Origin: Rugalucina vietnamica
Taxonomy: Eukaryota > Mollusca > Bivalvia > Lucinida > Lucinidae
Direction: 5' to 3'
Length of the DNA: 64,000 bases
NCBI GenBank assembly: GCA_964017185.1
Contig: OZ024871.1
Span: forward strand, 57,525,226-57,589,225
The notes under the pieces are model-generated. The model had not been told where the DNA came from. It made no database searches and was given only the letters and a program-made list of their open reading frames with translations. This document shows positions 21,798-31,399 of the stretch, piece after piece (positions within the stretch are counted from its first letter, which is position 1; the number at the start of each line of letters is the position of its first letter). A program made the translations under genes and the position numbers.

Positions 21798-22695
21798 CTG
21801 AGCCAAACATATAACGCAACACGGTTATGGCATGTTTTTCGCATTTAAATGTTACGTAAGACGGTCTACCCGACATATGATGGTCAGCAATCACCAATGA
21901 ATAAATTGGGTACAAAGGTTTTGGCTTTCTATGCATGGGTCACTGAACTCGAATCTGATTGGCCAAAACGGTTATTTTGGTGGCATGCGCCCCCTGAGAG
22001 ATTCTGGAAGTCAGTTTAAACATAAATGGCTTCTTTATGGATCGCCCAATGAGATTCGATGGGTTAATTGCAATTTGGCTTCCATTTGCACCCAAAAGTT
22101 CAAATCAAAGTTTACATCATTGAAAATTGAACGTTTAATACTGAGCATTCCATTGAACACAATAGAAAATGGAATTGGTGAAAAATTCTAACGGCGAATG
22201 TTTTTAACGAAACCTTTGTGAAAACGTGTTCATGCCTTCATTTAGCATTGTTAGAAAACACAATAGCATCCAATTGTTGGGTGAGGAACGTCTATAACAA
22301 ATGTTAAAATGTGAGTATACTTGAATGGTTGGGAGTAAAAATGAGTCTTCAACTCTGCTTAAAATTGAGCAAAATTGATCGTTTGTCAGTAAAATTATTC
22401 ATTGTCTAAAATGGGACAGGGGCAACCCTGAAAACCGACACTAATTTCTAGGGTACGAATACACGTCACATGTCGCATTCTGGAAAATCACAATGCATTT
22501 CATTTTTTGCCAAGTGCCTACCTCTGAAAAATGTTTAATTTCTTGAAACGCATAACACAGAATGTTACAAACAAGATTTTATGAGATGTGTCGATCGTCC
22601 GGCAATCTAATTCAGTGGGGGAAAAGTTTATTTGATACTATTCTTGTGTATACACAATAAAAATAAACCGATGTTGCGTTATAAGTTTGGCTCAG
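21798..22695. mobile_element. Tc1/mariner-like element, non-coding remnant (898 bp)
   Basis: Inverted ends CTGAGCCAAACATATAACGC and, reverse-complemented, CTGAGCCAAACTTATAACGC, each bordered by TA (21796-21797, 22696-22697), the target duplication used by Tc1/mariner transposases. No transposase motif was found in the short open frames (for example 21931-22191). It is either a deletion derivative or a non-autonomous element. It is nested in the 2.65-kb element, so it is younger than that. Confidence 0.75.
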
Positions 22696-23091
22696 TATAG
22701 CTTAGTGTCTATTTAAAAGCCTGATTTAAGCTTTTATTCAAATTAATTACTACTATTGATAGCGCAGCTCATTCTTTTGAACCATGTGTGATTTTACATG
22801 ATACGAACCACGACAGTCGCTTTATACTTGAAAGAGCAGACGGACAATAGCTTTTGATTCGTCCAATAACAGACGTAGACACGACTTTGGATACGTGTCG
22901 CATCAGACGTGTTGAGTGCGATTATTTCAAATATCCATGGCACTCTGTCATTGTTTGGCCTTCTTAAGCGGTCAACTTGGAAGCCCGGGCTTGGAAGTAT
23001 ACGTTCAAAAAATAAATTGTATTTCTTGAATTGGAAATGTTATGGATGTCATACAGTTTATAGATGGGTAAAGAGAAAATGACCACCTTAA

Positions 23092-23307
23092 AGACACACG
23101 ACGTTGATTCACTATATCAACATTTGCACAAAATGTTGCCACCGTAGAATCAACATTAAGACACACATTGTTGAAATAATGTTGTTTCGGTCAACCCGTA
23201 ACATTGTTGAATCAATTCGATTCACTGAATCAACAATGATTCTACAACATTGTTTCAAAGTTGATTGAATCAACATTGGTTCGATATTGTTTCAACTTTG
23301 TGTGTCT
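23092..23307. mobile_element. 216-bp palindromic repeat rich in TTGATTC/GAATCAA
   Basis: Ends AGACACACGACGTTGATTCA and, reverse-complemented, AGACACACAAAGTTGAAACA. Words AATCAACATT, TTGTTGAATCAA and ATTGTTTCAA recur on both strands in between, and an inner AAGACACACATTGTTGAAA copy lies at about 23159. No frame. Confidence 0.65.
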
Positions 23308-23514
23308 GCTGTTTTGTTTCCACTCAAACACAGTATAACTTTATGACAGTGATATAGTGGTCGGGGTTTGAAAAGGTACAAGCAGGCAAAGATCAGGAAA
23401 AGGCACAATCAGAAAAAGATTCCCACCTGATTGTCTCATTTCTTGATCCTTGGTTAATCTTATTTTAAAGGCGCTGATAGTCAACGACCTTAACCACGGC
23501 CTGTTGTGCGGTCG

Positions 23515-23910
23515 TGTGATCAAGTGGGTAGTTAGTTCCCATCATCCTCCAGAGGTTGTGGGCTCGAACCCCGACTGACACATACGCGTGTCATGTTGAT
23601 GACTTTTGAGCCCCCGGACTCTGTGGCAGTATGCAGGATGCACAATATGTACATCAGTCGTTTCACTTTATTTCCTTTCCAAGTAATGTTTTCTTTATGC
23701 GATTTATGGTTAGTAGCGATGCAAATTAAACCATATACTGACTATTGCATAACAAAGAAGTGTTTTAGTAGACCCGTATCATAAAATGTTGATTTACCGT
23801 CTGGGTCATTCCGTATCGGCCGTCTGTAATTTCACTTATCATATGACATTCACCCGTCTGTACTTTGGCGTATTGTTTTTGTCGCCAAGCGACAGAATAA
23901 AACGTTAAAT
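23515..23910 (+). mobile_element. SINE-like element
   Basis: GAGGTTGTGGGCTCGAACCCCGA at about 23551-23573 contains a B-box-like GGCTCGAACCCC of RNA polymerase III promoters. The body ends TTGTCGCCAAGCGACAGAAT AAAACGTTAAAT (23877-23909), with a small GTCGC/GCGAC hairpin before the tail. The A box is not clear, and the boundaries are approximate. Confidence 0.45.
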
Positions 23911-24503
23911 ACACTGTAAAAGTTGATTATCAATGATCCTTCAATTGGAGATTGAAAAAATATAAGCCTCAATAAGATTATACCATGAAAAGTTTAGGTA
24001 TTCTTTGTAAAAAACAGCAAAATAACTTACCCGCCAAAACGTACGCGCTGACATAAACATCTGGAATTTGACGTACCAGTTGGAATTTGACGAGCCGTAT
24101 GTACGGTGTGTTTCAGAGACCTTTGAAAATGTGAACGACGGACGGACTCACCTCCTGACCCTTCAGCTCAGTTGAGCAGATAGTGCCCTTGTTTGGTATA
24201 TTTACATTGGTACACAGGTGCAGTAATGGCTATGCCCAGAGAAAAGGAAAATATATCAATTTAATTTTTCAATGTTTTATCTTGATTTACACCATTATCT
24301 TAAGAGAGGCAATCAATTAGATGAAGATCAAACTTATCGGGTAGATTTATTATAGACAAATGCAACTGAATGAGATACTGTCCAGTCAAAAACAGATATT
24401 GGTAAATCAACATCTTTTCGTGTGACACACCTCTGTACTACGAATAGGACAAGTGACCTTTCCATTTTCGGAAAACACGCTCACTGACACCTTGGTTTTG
24501 ATT

Positions 24504-24567
24504 CAAAAAGCGAGTTTCGAGTTAAAAAAGCGAGTTTCGAGTTTACAAAAGCGAGTATCGAGTTGAC
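24504..24567. repeat. 21-bp minisatellite, locus 2 (three units)
   Basis: AAAGCGAGTTTCGAGTTAAA, AAAGCGAGTTTCGAGTTTAC and AAAGCGAGTATCGAGTTGAC are in the same orientation as 8055-8336. Confidence 0.85.
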
Positions 24568-24878
24568 AATTTTAGCGTATTTGTTTGAATGCTCAGAATA
24601 AAATGCACATAGCTCACAGTTTGAAACCATTACGAGTTTGAAAAACGAAGATGTAGCTGTGTGCTATAGTTGTTTAAAGCCGCTACCAAATGGGTCAGAA
24701 GTCGACTCAAACAACATAATCCATGACCAAATCATACAAGTTTTACATGTTGTTTACACATGGCTTTTTGCACTTTCAATATCGACAAACAGACCTGTCA
24801 TTGCTAGGGTTACATTGTATGATAAATAGTCGCCGCTCTGAAAGACGCATTTCAAGTAAGAAAAAGCAAGTCCAGGAA

Positions 24879-26135
24879 TGAACATGAAAATTGACAATAC
24901 GTATGAAGAGCAAGATGACCAGCTCTTTCCCAGGAAAGTAGCCATCCGGCTAGCTTCAAATAAAAACCGAAATAATCGTATTCAACAGAATCTGACAGAC
25001 CAAACATCAAACATAAAGAATCACAATAGAACCGCCTTGGAACGGTCAGTAAAGTATTTACTGGAGGGCTTATAACTTTTTGACTTGATACAAACCTCGC
25101 CCTTAGTCTACTGTGAATCAATAACAAAAAATTGTTTGGTTCTTATAGAAGCTACCTAACTCGTCAATGAATCATCACAGAAACAACAAATGTAAACACT
25201 CAGATGAAGCAGAGACGAGGACTCAACAGTAACGCCGATTCTTAAATACCGGAGCAAAAGAAAACAACTTTTTAAACCCCGGTGGACCCGACAGAACAAA
25301 TACTCATGTTTTATTATTATTATTATTATATTTGGCTTCTGAGTCACCAGCTGTTGAGAAAGAGCTGATGTTTCGGTTAACCATATTTGTTTGACAGTAG
25401 GTCTGTATGGTATGGTCTTGAAGAAATTGTAGAGACCAGGGTTTTGATAGGAACTCGCCGATATCAGAGCAATAACCCAATGTTATGAGTGCTATCACAC
25501 AAAAATGGCTCTTAAGGATAAGGTTGAGGAGGGAATACATTAAGGCAAAAGAAAGTTTTCAGATTAAATACATAAAACGTAACACAGTAAAAGTAAAAAA
25601 AGGAACTCCTACGCTTAAATACAAGTGTTATTAATTTTAGAAGACATACATTGGTTCTCAGATTCATAGAGTCGGACCCAATTTATAGTTTCTCTTTAAT
25701 AAACACGAGTACTTTAACTGTGTCGAATTTAATTAATCACTTAGTACTCGTCTAGTAATTACTTTGTTTATGACACACAAAGGTATACTGTGGCACCCTT
25801 TGGGTTGCCATAAACGAGAAAACAAAATAAAAATGATAATGTCGCTCAAAGCTTGGTGTCGCTGTGAAGCTTCTATAAGAACCGCATTTTTGTTATAGAA
25901 TCACAGTAGACTAAAGTGCGAGGTTTCGACTATGTAAAAACGTTTTAAGCCTTCCAGTTCATACTTTCCTGACCATTCCAAGGCGGTTCTGCTGATTCTT
26001 TACGCTTATTGTTTGGTCTATCGGCTTCTGTTGCATACACTTTTTTGTTTTTAGTTGAAGCTAGAAGGATGGCTAGCTTAATAATTCCTGGGAAAGAGAT
26101 AGTCACCTTGCTCTTCATATGTATTGTCACTTTTA
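24879..26135. repeat. Inverted duplication with a conserved frame in one arm
   Basis: Left arm 24879-25160 and right arm about 25852-26135 are diverged reverse complements: ATACGTATGAAGAGCAAGAT faces a copy reading ATACATATGAAGAGCAAGGT; CGCCTTGGAACGGTCAG faces CGCCTTGGAATGGTCAG; AGTCTACTGTGAATC and GTTCTTATAGAAGCT also pair. The right arm, read on the - strand (25945-26125), is open for about 60 codons from ATGAAGAGC, ending with TAA. The left arm has an early TAG in that frame. The origin is unknown: either an old foldback or an inverted copy of an exon. Confidence 0.65.
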
Positions 26136-26140
26136 CCAGC

Positions 26141-26310
26141 CCCGTTAGCTCAAGTGGTAGAGCGGCCCAGTGGTAGAGCGTTCGCTTCGGGATCGGGAGG
26201 TCAGGGTTTGAAGCTGGGCCGCGCCATACCAAAGGCGTTAAAATGGTACCAGTGGCTACCTTGCTTGGCGTTCAGTATTATAAGGCAAGTACAGTTTATG
26301 TTCGTTCGAA
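26141..26310 (+). mobile_element. tRNA-derived SINE
   Basis: CCCCGTTAGCTCAAGTGGTAGAGCGG supplies an A box (TAGCTCAAGTGG), and a partly duplicated second copy CCAGTGGTAGAGCG follows. GGTCAGGGTTTGAAGCTGG is a degraded B box. Text after the head (GGTACCAGTGGCTACCTTGC TTGGCGTTCAGTATTA) is not tRNA, so this is a SINE rather than a tRNA gene. Confidence 0.7.
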
Positions 26311-26348
26311 AATAGAAGGAAACAACACACCACCAACAACAAAAACAT

Positions 26349-26707
26349 TAACTCGATACTCGCTTTTTTCAACTCGAAACTCGCTTTTCTTAACTCGATA
26401 CACGCTTTTTCAACTCGATACTCGCTTTTTCATTTCTTAACTCGATACTCGCTTTTCTTAACTCGATACTCGCTTTTCATAACTCGAAACTCGCTTTTCA
26501 TAACTCGAAACTCGCCTTTTCATTTCTTAAACTCGATACTCGCTTTTTCATTTCTTAACTCGATACTCGCTTTTCTTAACTCGATACTCGCTTTTTCATT
26601 TCTTAAACTCGATACTCGCTTTTCATAACTAGAAACTCGCTTTTGTTAACTAGAAACTCGCTTTTGTTAACTAGAAAATCGCTTTTGATAACTAGAAACT
26701 CGATACT
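26349..26707. repeat. 21-bp minisatellite, locus 3 (inverted relative to locus 1)
   Basis: Units of AACTCGATACTCGCTTTTCTT with CATTTC insertions and TCGAAA/TAGAAA variants. The flank AACAACACACCACCAACAAC is the inverted counterpart of the flank at 8335-8370, so a whole module, not just the array, is shared. Confidence 0.9.
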
Positions 26708-26719
26708 GTAAAAAAAGAA

Positions 26720-27198
26720 CTCCTCAAACTTAACACCCCCGTGCAAAAACGAAAGCAAAGTTCCATGGCATAGACAATAGACACCAATTTGTGCCTGCAT
26801 TCGGGATGCGGTTTTCATTATCTCCAACCTGGGACCAGTTGTTCAAAATTAACGACATCGTTAGTTAACGATTCGTTAAAATTTCAAACATGAATATTAC
26901 AAATGCACTGATATGTTTTTGTTGATAAAATGTGAGGATCCTTTGCATCGCAAAGGATTCTCACATTTTATGAACAAAAATAACAGTGTATTTGCTTATG
27001 TAGTCAGCATTTAAACTCAACAAGTTGAGGTCTTAACGATGAGCTAACAAACTTTTGAACAATTGGCCCCTGATGATTCACTAATGGGGCTAACTGCCAC
27101 TATATCAATTATACATGTACATGTACACGTATATATTGTTCTAAACGTATTGGTCAAAAGCACTGCAGCAACTATTAATAACAGTTTATTTTCCGTAG
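26720..27198. other. Intron end; short hairpin, nothing coding
   Basis: A hairpin pairs TAAAATGTGAGGATCCTTTGC (26935) with GCAAAGGATTCTCACATTTTA (26955). A TACATGTACATGTACA run lies at 27111-27126. No exon signals before the acceptor at 27198. Confidence 0.6.
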
Positions 27199-27271
27199 GA
27201 ACATAGGTTATGGATCGCAAAACACCATGTCGAGAGTTGGTGCTATACTAGGGCCACAGCTGGTTACTTTG
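27199..27271 (+). CDS. SLC22-family transporter, penultimate recognised exon
   Basis: The acceptor is TTTATTTTCCGTAG ending at 27198 and the donor GTAAGG starts at 27272. It encodes the Arg completed from the previous exon, then NIGYGSQNTMSRVGAILGPQ LVTL. The R-N-x-G-x-G-x-x-S/N-x-x-x-R-x-G-x-x-x-x-P pattern following ELYPT is the conserved loop and helix 11 start of SLC22 proteins. Phase is 2 on the left and 0 on the right, and both join without loss. Confidence 0.88.
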
Positions 27272-27476
27272 GTAAGGTTTTCATTTATGATGCTGCGACA
27301 CAATTTCTTATTAGCGATCTTGCTCTCTCTCTCTCTAACACTGTATTTGAAATTATAGTACTCGAATGCACGAAGGACCATTTTGTCAGAACCGCGCTCA
27401 ATACTAAGTGTATTTGTCTATTTGTTCATGTCGTTTTCGCACCACACCGATTCTTGACGAGGCTATTCTGTTGCAG

Positions 27477-27635
27477 GATTCCCTTGTTCCCGGCTCCATG
27501 TACTTTATATGTGCAGCATGTGGGTTCCTGTCATTGCTATTCCTCTATCCACTCACAGAGACAAAAGATGCCGTACTACAGGATATCATTAGCAAGTGGA
27601 CCACGTTCAAGAGAGATTTAAACAGAGCTGTCTGA
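27477..27635 (+). CDS. SLC22-family transporter, C-terminal exon with stop
   Basis: The acceptor GGCTATTCTGTTGCAG ends at 27476, and the reading frame continues in phase 0 to TGA at 27633-27635. It encodes 52 residues: DSLVPGSMYFICAACGFLSLLFLYPLTET (helix 12, split here by its hydrophobic run GSMYFICAACGFLSLLFLYP), then LTETKDAVLQDIISKW, matching the LPET...LPDTI ending of SLC22 carriers, and a short basic cytoplasmic tail ending RDLNRAV. Homologues are about 550 residues in all; roughly the last quarter lies in this window. No clear AATAAA was found close downstream. Confidence 0.87.
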   Translation, partial: DSLVPGSMYFICAACGFLSLLFLYPLTETKDAVLQDIISKWTTFKRDLNRAV

Positions 27636-28345
27636 AATGATGACAGTGCTGTGTGTACAAAACTTCTTTCGTTAGCTTTAGCTTTATTCCACGGTAGTTC
27701 AGGTGGATATATTTGACAAAACATATCGACGGAATGGGTATTGTTCGTCAAGAGTTAAATGTTTCAGAGATATAAGATTTCTTATCAGCAGTAGGGACTC
27801 TTCAAATACAGTACTGATGATGGCACCGACTAACCAGTCGCACTCGCTCTCACTTGGGACATTCAGGCAGCAGCTAACCGTCTTTCCGACTACTCAACAT
27901 GCCTTCCGTTGCTTAAAATGGTGTTATTAATTTTTGTGATGTATTGTGTCGTCCTTTCTTTTATATGTAGTGCCTGGGTTGGGATTCTAAATTAACTTCT
28001 AAATTCCTGAATTTCCTTTTCTTACATTGGCTGGAATAATATCCAAGCACATTTCATGTCGCTCTAAAAGCCACCCACATAAGGTAATTTCTGATTCCCA
28101 ATGTTCGTCTTTTATCAGGAATGCACGTATTGTCGACCAGGACCCTCATGCAGTAACAAAGATCCCACGTTCAAGGAATAAGAATGTTTATAAACGGCAT
28201 TCACAATTGATTAGAATATAATATGAAGTAAGTCGATGTTCTTTCGCCACTTTGCGCTTTATCCTATTGAGCAAAAGCAAATTAAACTCGATTATTCGTG
28301 CAGGCCAACATGATTATCCAACACTATCGTTACTGAGTATATGGA
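27636..28345. other. Transporter 3' flank / probable 3' UTRs, no gene
   Basis: Unique-looking sequence between two convergent frames. Open frames at 27703-27930 and 28027-28221 have no family features. Both 3' UTRs may lie here. Confidence 0.4.
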
Positions 28346-28924
28346 TCACTGCGAGTCTGTAGACCAGTCACAGCATAAGACAACCTGTAAACACCTGTAA
28401 CAGCTGAGTAAACACGGACATAAACAGGTTTCTGGTATTCTGTCTATCAGTCCTATAATACAAGCATTACATCTCTCTGAATACCAGCATCTATAACAAC
28501 AATTCCGATGTTTGTCGAGACTGAGAGGATAAAAATCTAAATCTGTGTCGGTCTCAATGTTTTTCGTATTGCTGTCCTCAATTTTCTCGTTCGAATCATT
28601 TTGTTTTTCAGCAGTTATATTGTCCTCGCCGTTGACTGGCACTGTATTGTGAGGCTGGACTGTCACTATCGCTGAGACATTGAGTTCCGCAGCGTCTAGA
28701 TCATCATCTGATGTATCATCTGTTTTAAAGTAAACTTCTACTGTATCTTTCTCGTCTATAATAATACTAGTCGCACTGGCTGGTGTTTGTAACTCATGCT
28801 GTAAATCACATGGCTTATTTTTCGGTTTTCTATGTTCGTCTTCTAGAGATTTCCCTTTAAGACATTCTGTTCCTGTCACCGATAAAGCACCCTCGGTACT
28901 GTCCGAATAATCAGCGTCCTTCAT
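28346..28924 (-). CDS. Unknown 192-residue protein, acidic with Cys-rich tail
   Basis: A continuous frame runs from ATG (28922-28924, with A at -3) to a stop at 28346-28348; upstream TTC/ATA/TTG codons extend it without another ATG. The first ~140 residues are polar and acidic (TDDTSDDDLDAAE, DSNEKIEDS, NIETDTDLDF). Residues ~141-186 hold 12 cysteines (CCYRCWYSERCNACIIGLID, then CLCPCLLSCYRCL and VVLCCDW). Alternating Cys with hydrophobics could mean a palmitoylated membrane-peripheral tail or metal binding; this is inference. No signal peptide or full membrane helix is evident. I recognise no family. It may be a whole intronless gene or a large exon. It converges on the transporter gene 710 bp away. 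Confidence 0.6.
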   Translation of the reverse strand: MKDADYSDSTEGALSVTGTECLKGKSLEDEHRKPKNKPCDLQHELQTPASATSIIIDEKDTVEVYFKTDDTSDDDLDAAELNVSAIVTVQPHNTVPVNGEDNITAEKQNDSNEKIEDSNTKNIETDTDLDFYPLSLDKHRNCCYRCWYSERCNACIIGLIDRIPETCLCPCLLSCYRCLQVVLCCDWSTDSQ

Positions 28925-29210
28925 TATGAACAAGCTTTGTTACATGCGGCTAGTTTACAATTATTATTTTAATATCTATTCTTTTGCTTTCTACAAAATA
29001 TATCCTGCTTCCCATAGTCGTTACGTAAAATTCACATTTAAACAGCAATGGTGAACACAATCTATTACGGAAATTAGCTTTTACAGTTTGCGGAAGACAC
29101 ATTTATATGTTCGATGATTTAAATGCACAAAGAAAACATCCTGGTCCAAATTAAGCTATACCGTACTTTGTTGTTTCTATACTTAATTACAAAAACACCA
29201 CCATGAAATG

Positions 29211-29446
29211 AGCCGCGACGCGAGAAAACCGGTCTTCGGGGTTTCCGACCTGGTCCGACATAAACAGGCCTGTACAGTTACAGAAGCAGGCTAGAAGCTT
29301 GAAATTTTGCAAATAGGTAGAAGAGGAATTGTACTATCCGAGTAGCGAAAACAAAGGCGCTGATCAGCTTCGCGGTTACCGCGAAGCTGATCTGCGCCTT
29401 TGTTTTCGCCTAGGCAAAAATCCGGTTTTCTCACGATGCGGCTCAA
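29211..29446. mobile_element. Hairpin MITE family B, copy 4 (best preserved)
   Basis: Termini GAGCCGCGACGCGAGAAAAC and, reverse-complemented, GAGCCGCATCGTGAGAAAAC. Central hairpin 29345-29409: GCGAAAACAAAGGCGC, GATCAGCTTCGCGGT and their complements. AAAT flanks both sides (29207-29210 and 29447-29450), a possible 4-bp target duplication. Frames through it are repeat-derived. Confidence 0.8.
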
Positions 29447-29726
29447 ATATAAGGAGATTTGAAAATGTGGGATTTTTTTCTCAAAACTTAGTGGGTACAC
29501 GTTTAAACCATCTCGCCAAGAAGGTTCGAACGAATACCCTCAATCTATGTTTTGGAACAGAGTACAAAGGGTCATGTAATGCTCACCTAAAATATCTTAT
29601 GTATGCCAGTTCCTTACACCACATATGTCACCTTCGACAAAGTTTTCCCCTATGTAAATGTACAGGCGACCAAAGTCGACCTCGGAATAAGATAGTCCAA
29701 GGATATCCCCATACCACCATTATTAC

Positions 29727-29953
29727 ATGAGCCTATGCATGAGAAAACCAACAATTTGGGTTCCCACTAGGGCCGACACAAACCGGGCTGTACAGTCACA
29801 GAAGATGGTTAGAGACTTGAAATTTCAGATTTAAGAAGGAGAGACATTGTACTATCCGAGGCGCTGATCAGCTTCGCAGTCACCGCGAAGCTGATCTGCG
29901 CCTTTGTTTTCGCCTAAGAATTTTGTTTGTTTTCTCATGCAGTGGCCCATATA
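29727..29953. mobile_element. Hairpin MITE family B, copy 5
   Basis: GAGCCTATGCATGAGAAAAC at the left; TTTTCTCATGCAGTGGCCC at the right. The core AGGCGCTGATCAGCTTCGCA lacks the left AAAACAAA arm seen in copies 1 and 4. It lies about 280 bp from copy 4. Confidence 0.75.
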
Positions 29954-29959
29954 CTTTGT

Positions 29960-30930
29960 AGAGCTTGACTTCCCGATGCTTTCCACGGACCTCCAATTGC
30001 CCGGTGATTGGAATAGCTTTGAGTCATCGTGTTGTTTAATTATAATTTATTTGTTTGTTGACTAGTTAGAGCTCTACACGAGAGCCGAACAACTATCTAT
30101 ATGCTATGAACCTCGGCAGAAGCTGACGGTGAGGTTAGGCCCCTAATCGATTTACAACCAACCCCCTCCCCAGTAACTTTATATCATATTGTTCCAAGGC
30201 GATACCTCTGTTGTGGTTCTTATTGTTTTATGTTTTGATGTTGGTTTTTGTTCTGTTTGTACCTATGTACGTCATAAAATAATATATAAAATTAAATTAA
30301 ATTTTAGTTCTTTACGGGTGAGTGGCCACTTATTGGGAATAGCTGCTCACTCAGCTTACGATATGTTCTCTTTGTATATGTACCTGATTTTAGTCAATTT
30401 AATTTTTTCCCACCTCGGTTTTTATAGTGGGACTTTCTTTCTGATTGTGCCATTCTGATCATTGCTTACTTTTAGCTTTCTTTGCCAAATTTCGAGATAA
30501 TAGACCTGCAGACTCTAGATTGATAAAAGTTTAACCAATTTTGGTCATGTGACCAGGATCATTTATATAAAATTTCATTTTACCTTCCCATCAGGTCTAC
30601 ACATGAAATTTGGATTTTATTAACCAAGTAATGATTTTTATTTTCAGAGGAAAATCACCAGCAAAATTATTTCATGCTGACAATCTCAGTCCAAAATTCG
30701 TACGTCATTTTAAGGGTTATATACTTGAGACAGTCTTCCATGTTGATGCAAGATAAGTATATCAGGAAGTATAAACCTTTTTAAGATGTTATTACAAAGT
30801 ATTTCGACAAAGGTATATTTTAAACAGAGGTGTAAATGTCATTTCTGGGCTAGGGATGCGTGTTGTAGGAGTAATTTCTGAAGAAAATTCTTTAGTGGCC
30901 ATGTTAGTCCTATAGACCAGACCGCACAGA
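29960..30930. other. No gene recognised
   Basis: A T/A-rich stretch with one 89-codon frame (30189-30458) rich in Leu, Phe and Tyr that has no start context, splice signals or family motif. Around 30530-30620, GGTCATGTGACCAGGATCAT and the following text is a weak fragment of family C. Confidence 0.4.
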
Positions 30931-30939
30931 CAAACCTTG

Positions 30940-30940
<1 letters not shown>

Positions 30941-30999
<59 letters not shown>
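30941..30999 (+). repeat. (ATC)n microsatellite
   Basis: About 19 uninterrupted ATC units. Confidence 0.97.
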
Positions 31000-31399
31000 A
31001 ATCAGTTTAAGCCCGAGGCTGCTACTTTAAAAAATCTTCAAGTTTTGCATGTTCTGGAATTAAAGTTCATATAAACAATAGCTTGACTCATTTTGTCAAC
31101 CTCTTTCACTGCATAAGGAAATAACACTTCAGGTCAATAAAAATAGCATACCACTCATGCCTGTACCTCCGTTTTAGCTGACAAATAGAAAGAGACAAGA
31201 GCATTGATGGGAACCTTCTCCAGAGAATCTATAAGAAAGAAACTGACCACCGGACGTCGTTTTGCTTCGAGCTTCCAATACAGGATGCGCAATCTGCACT
31301 ACCAATATCGTGCAAGTTCGGCTTTACGGTCAACAGAAATGGCATGGGCATTTTTCTGACCCATTACCTGTTCAAAAGCATTGATACGACTCTGTTTGC

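Larger units (their letters stand above)
21462..24110. mobile_element. 2.65-kb TIR DNA transposon-like element, 5-bp target duplication
   Basis: The termini are inverted copies of about 105 bp (21462-21566 and 24006-24110) beginning CACACCGTACATACGGCTCG, with few mismatches (GTGCTTTTTGGCGG versus GTACGTTTTGGCGG). Direct repeats TTTCA flank it (21457-21461, 24111-24115), and the interrupted host repeat is continuous once it is removed. CAC-starting ends with a 5-bp duplication recall Transib; this is only a suggestion, as the duplication is not GC-rich. No transposase frame is seen. The inside carries a Tc1/mariner-like element (21798-22695), a 216-bp palindromic repeat and a SINE-like piece. 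Confidence 0.82.

Noticed and set aside
26141..26230. A functional tRNA gene
   Set aside because: The A-box region is duplicated, the B box is degraded, no cloverleaf of normal length can be formed, and SINE body sequence follows.
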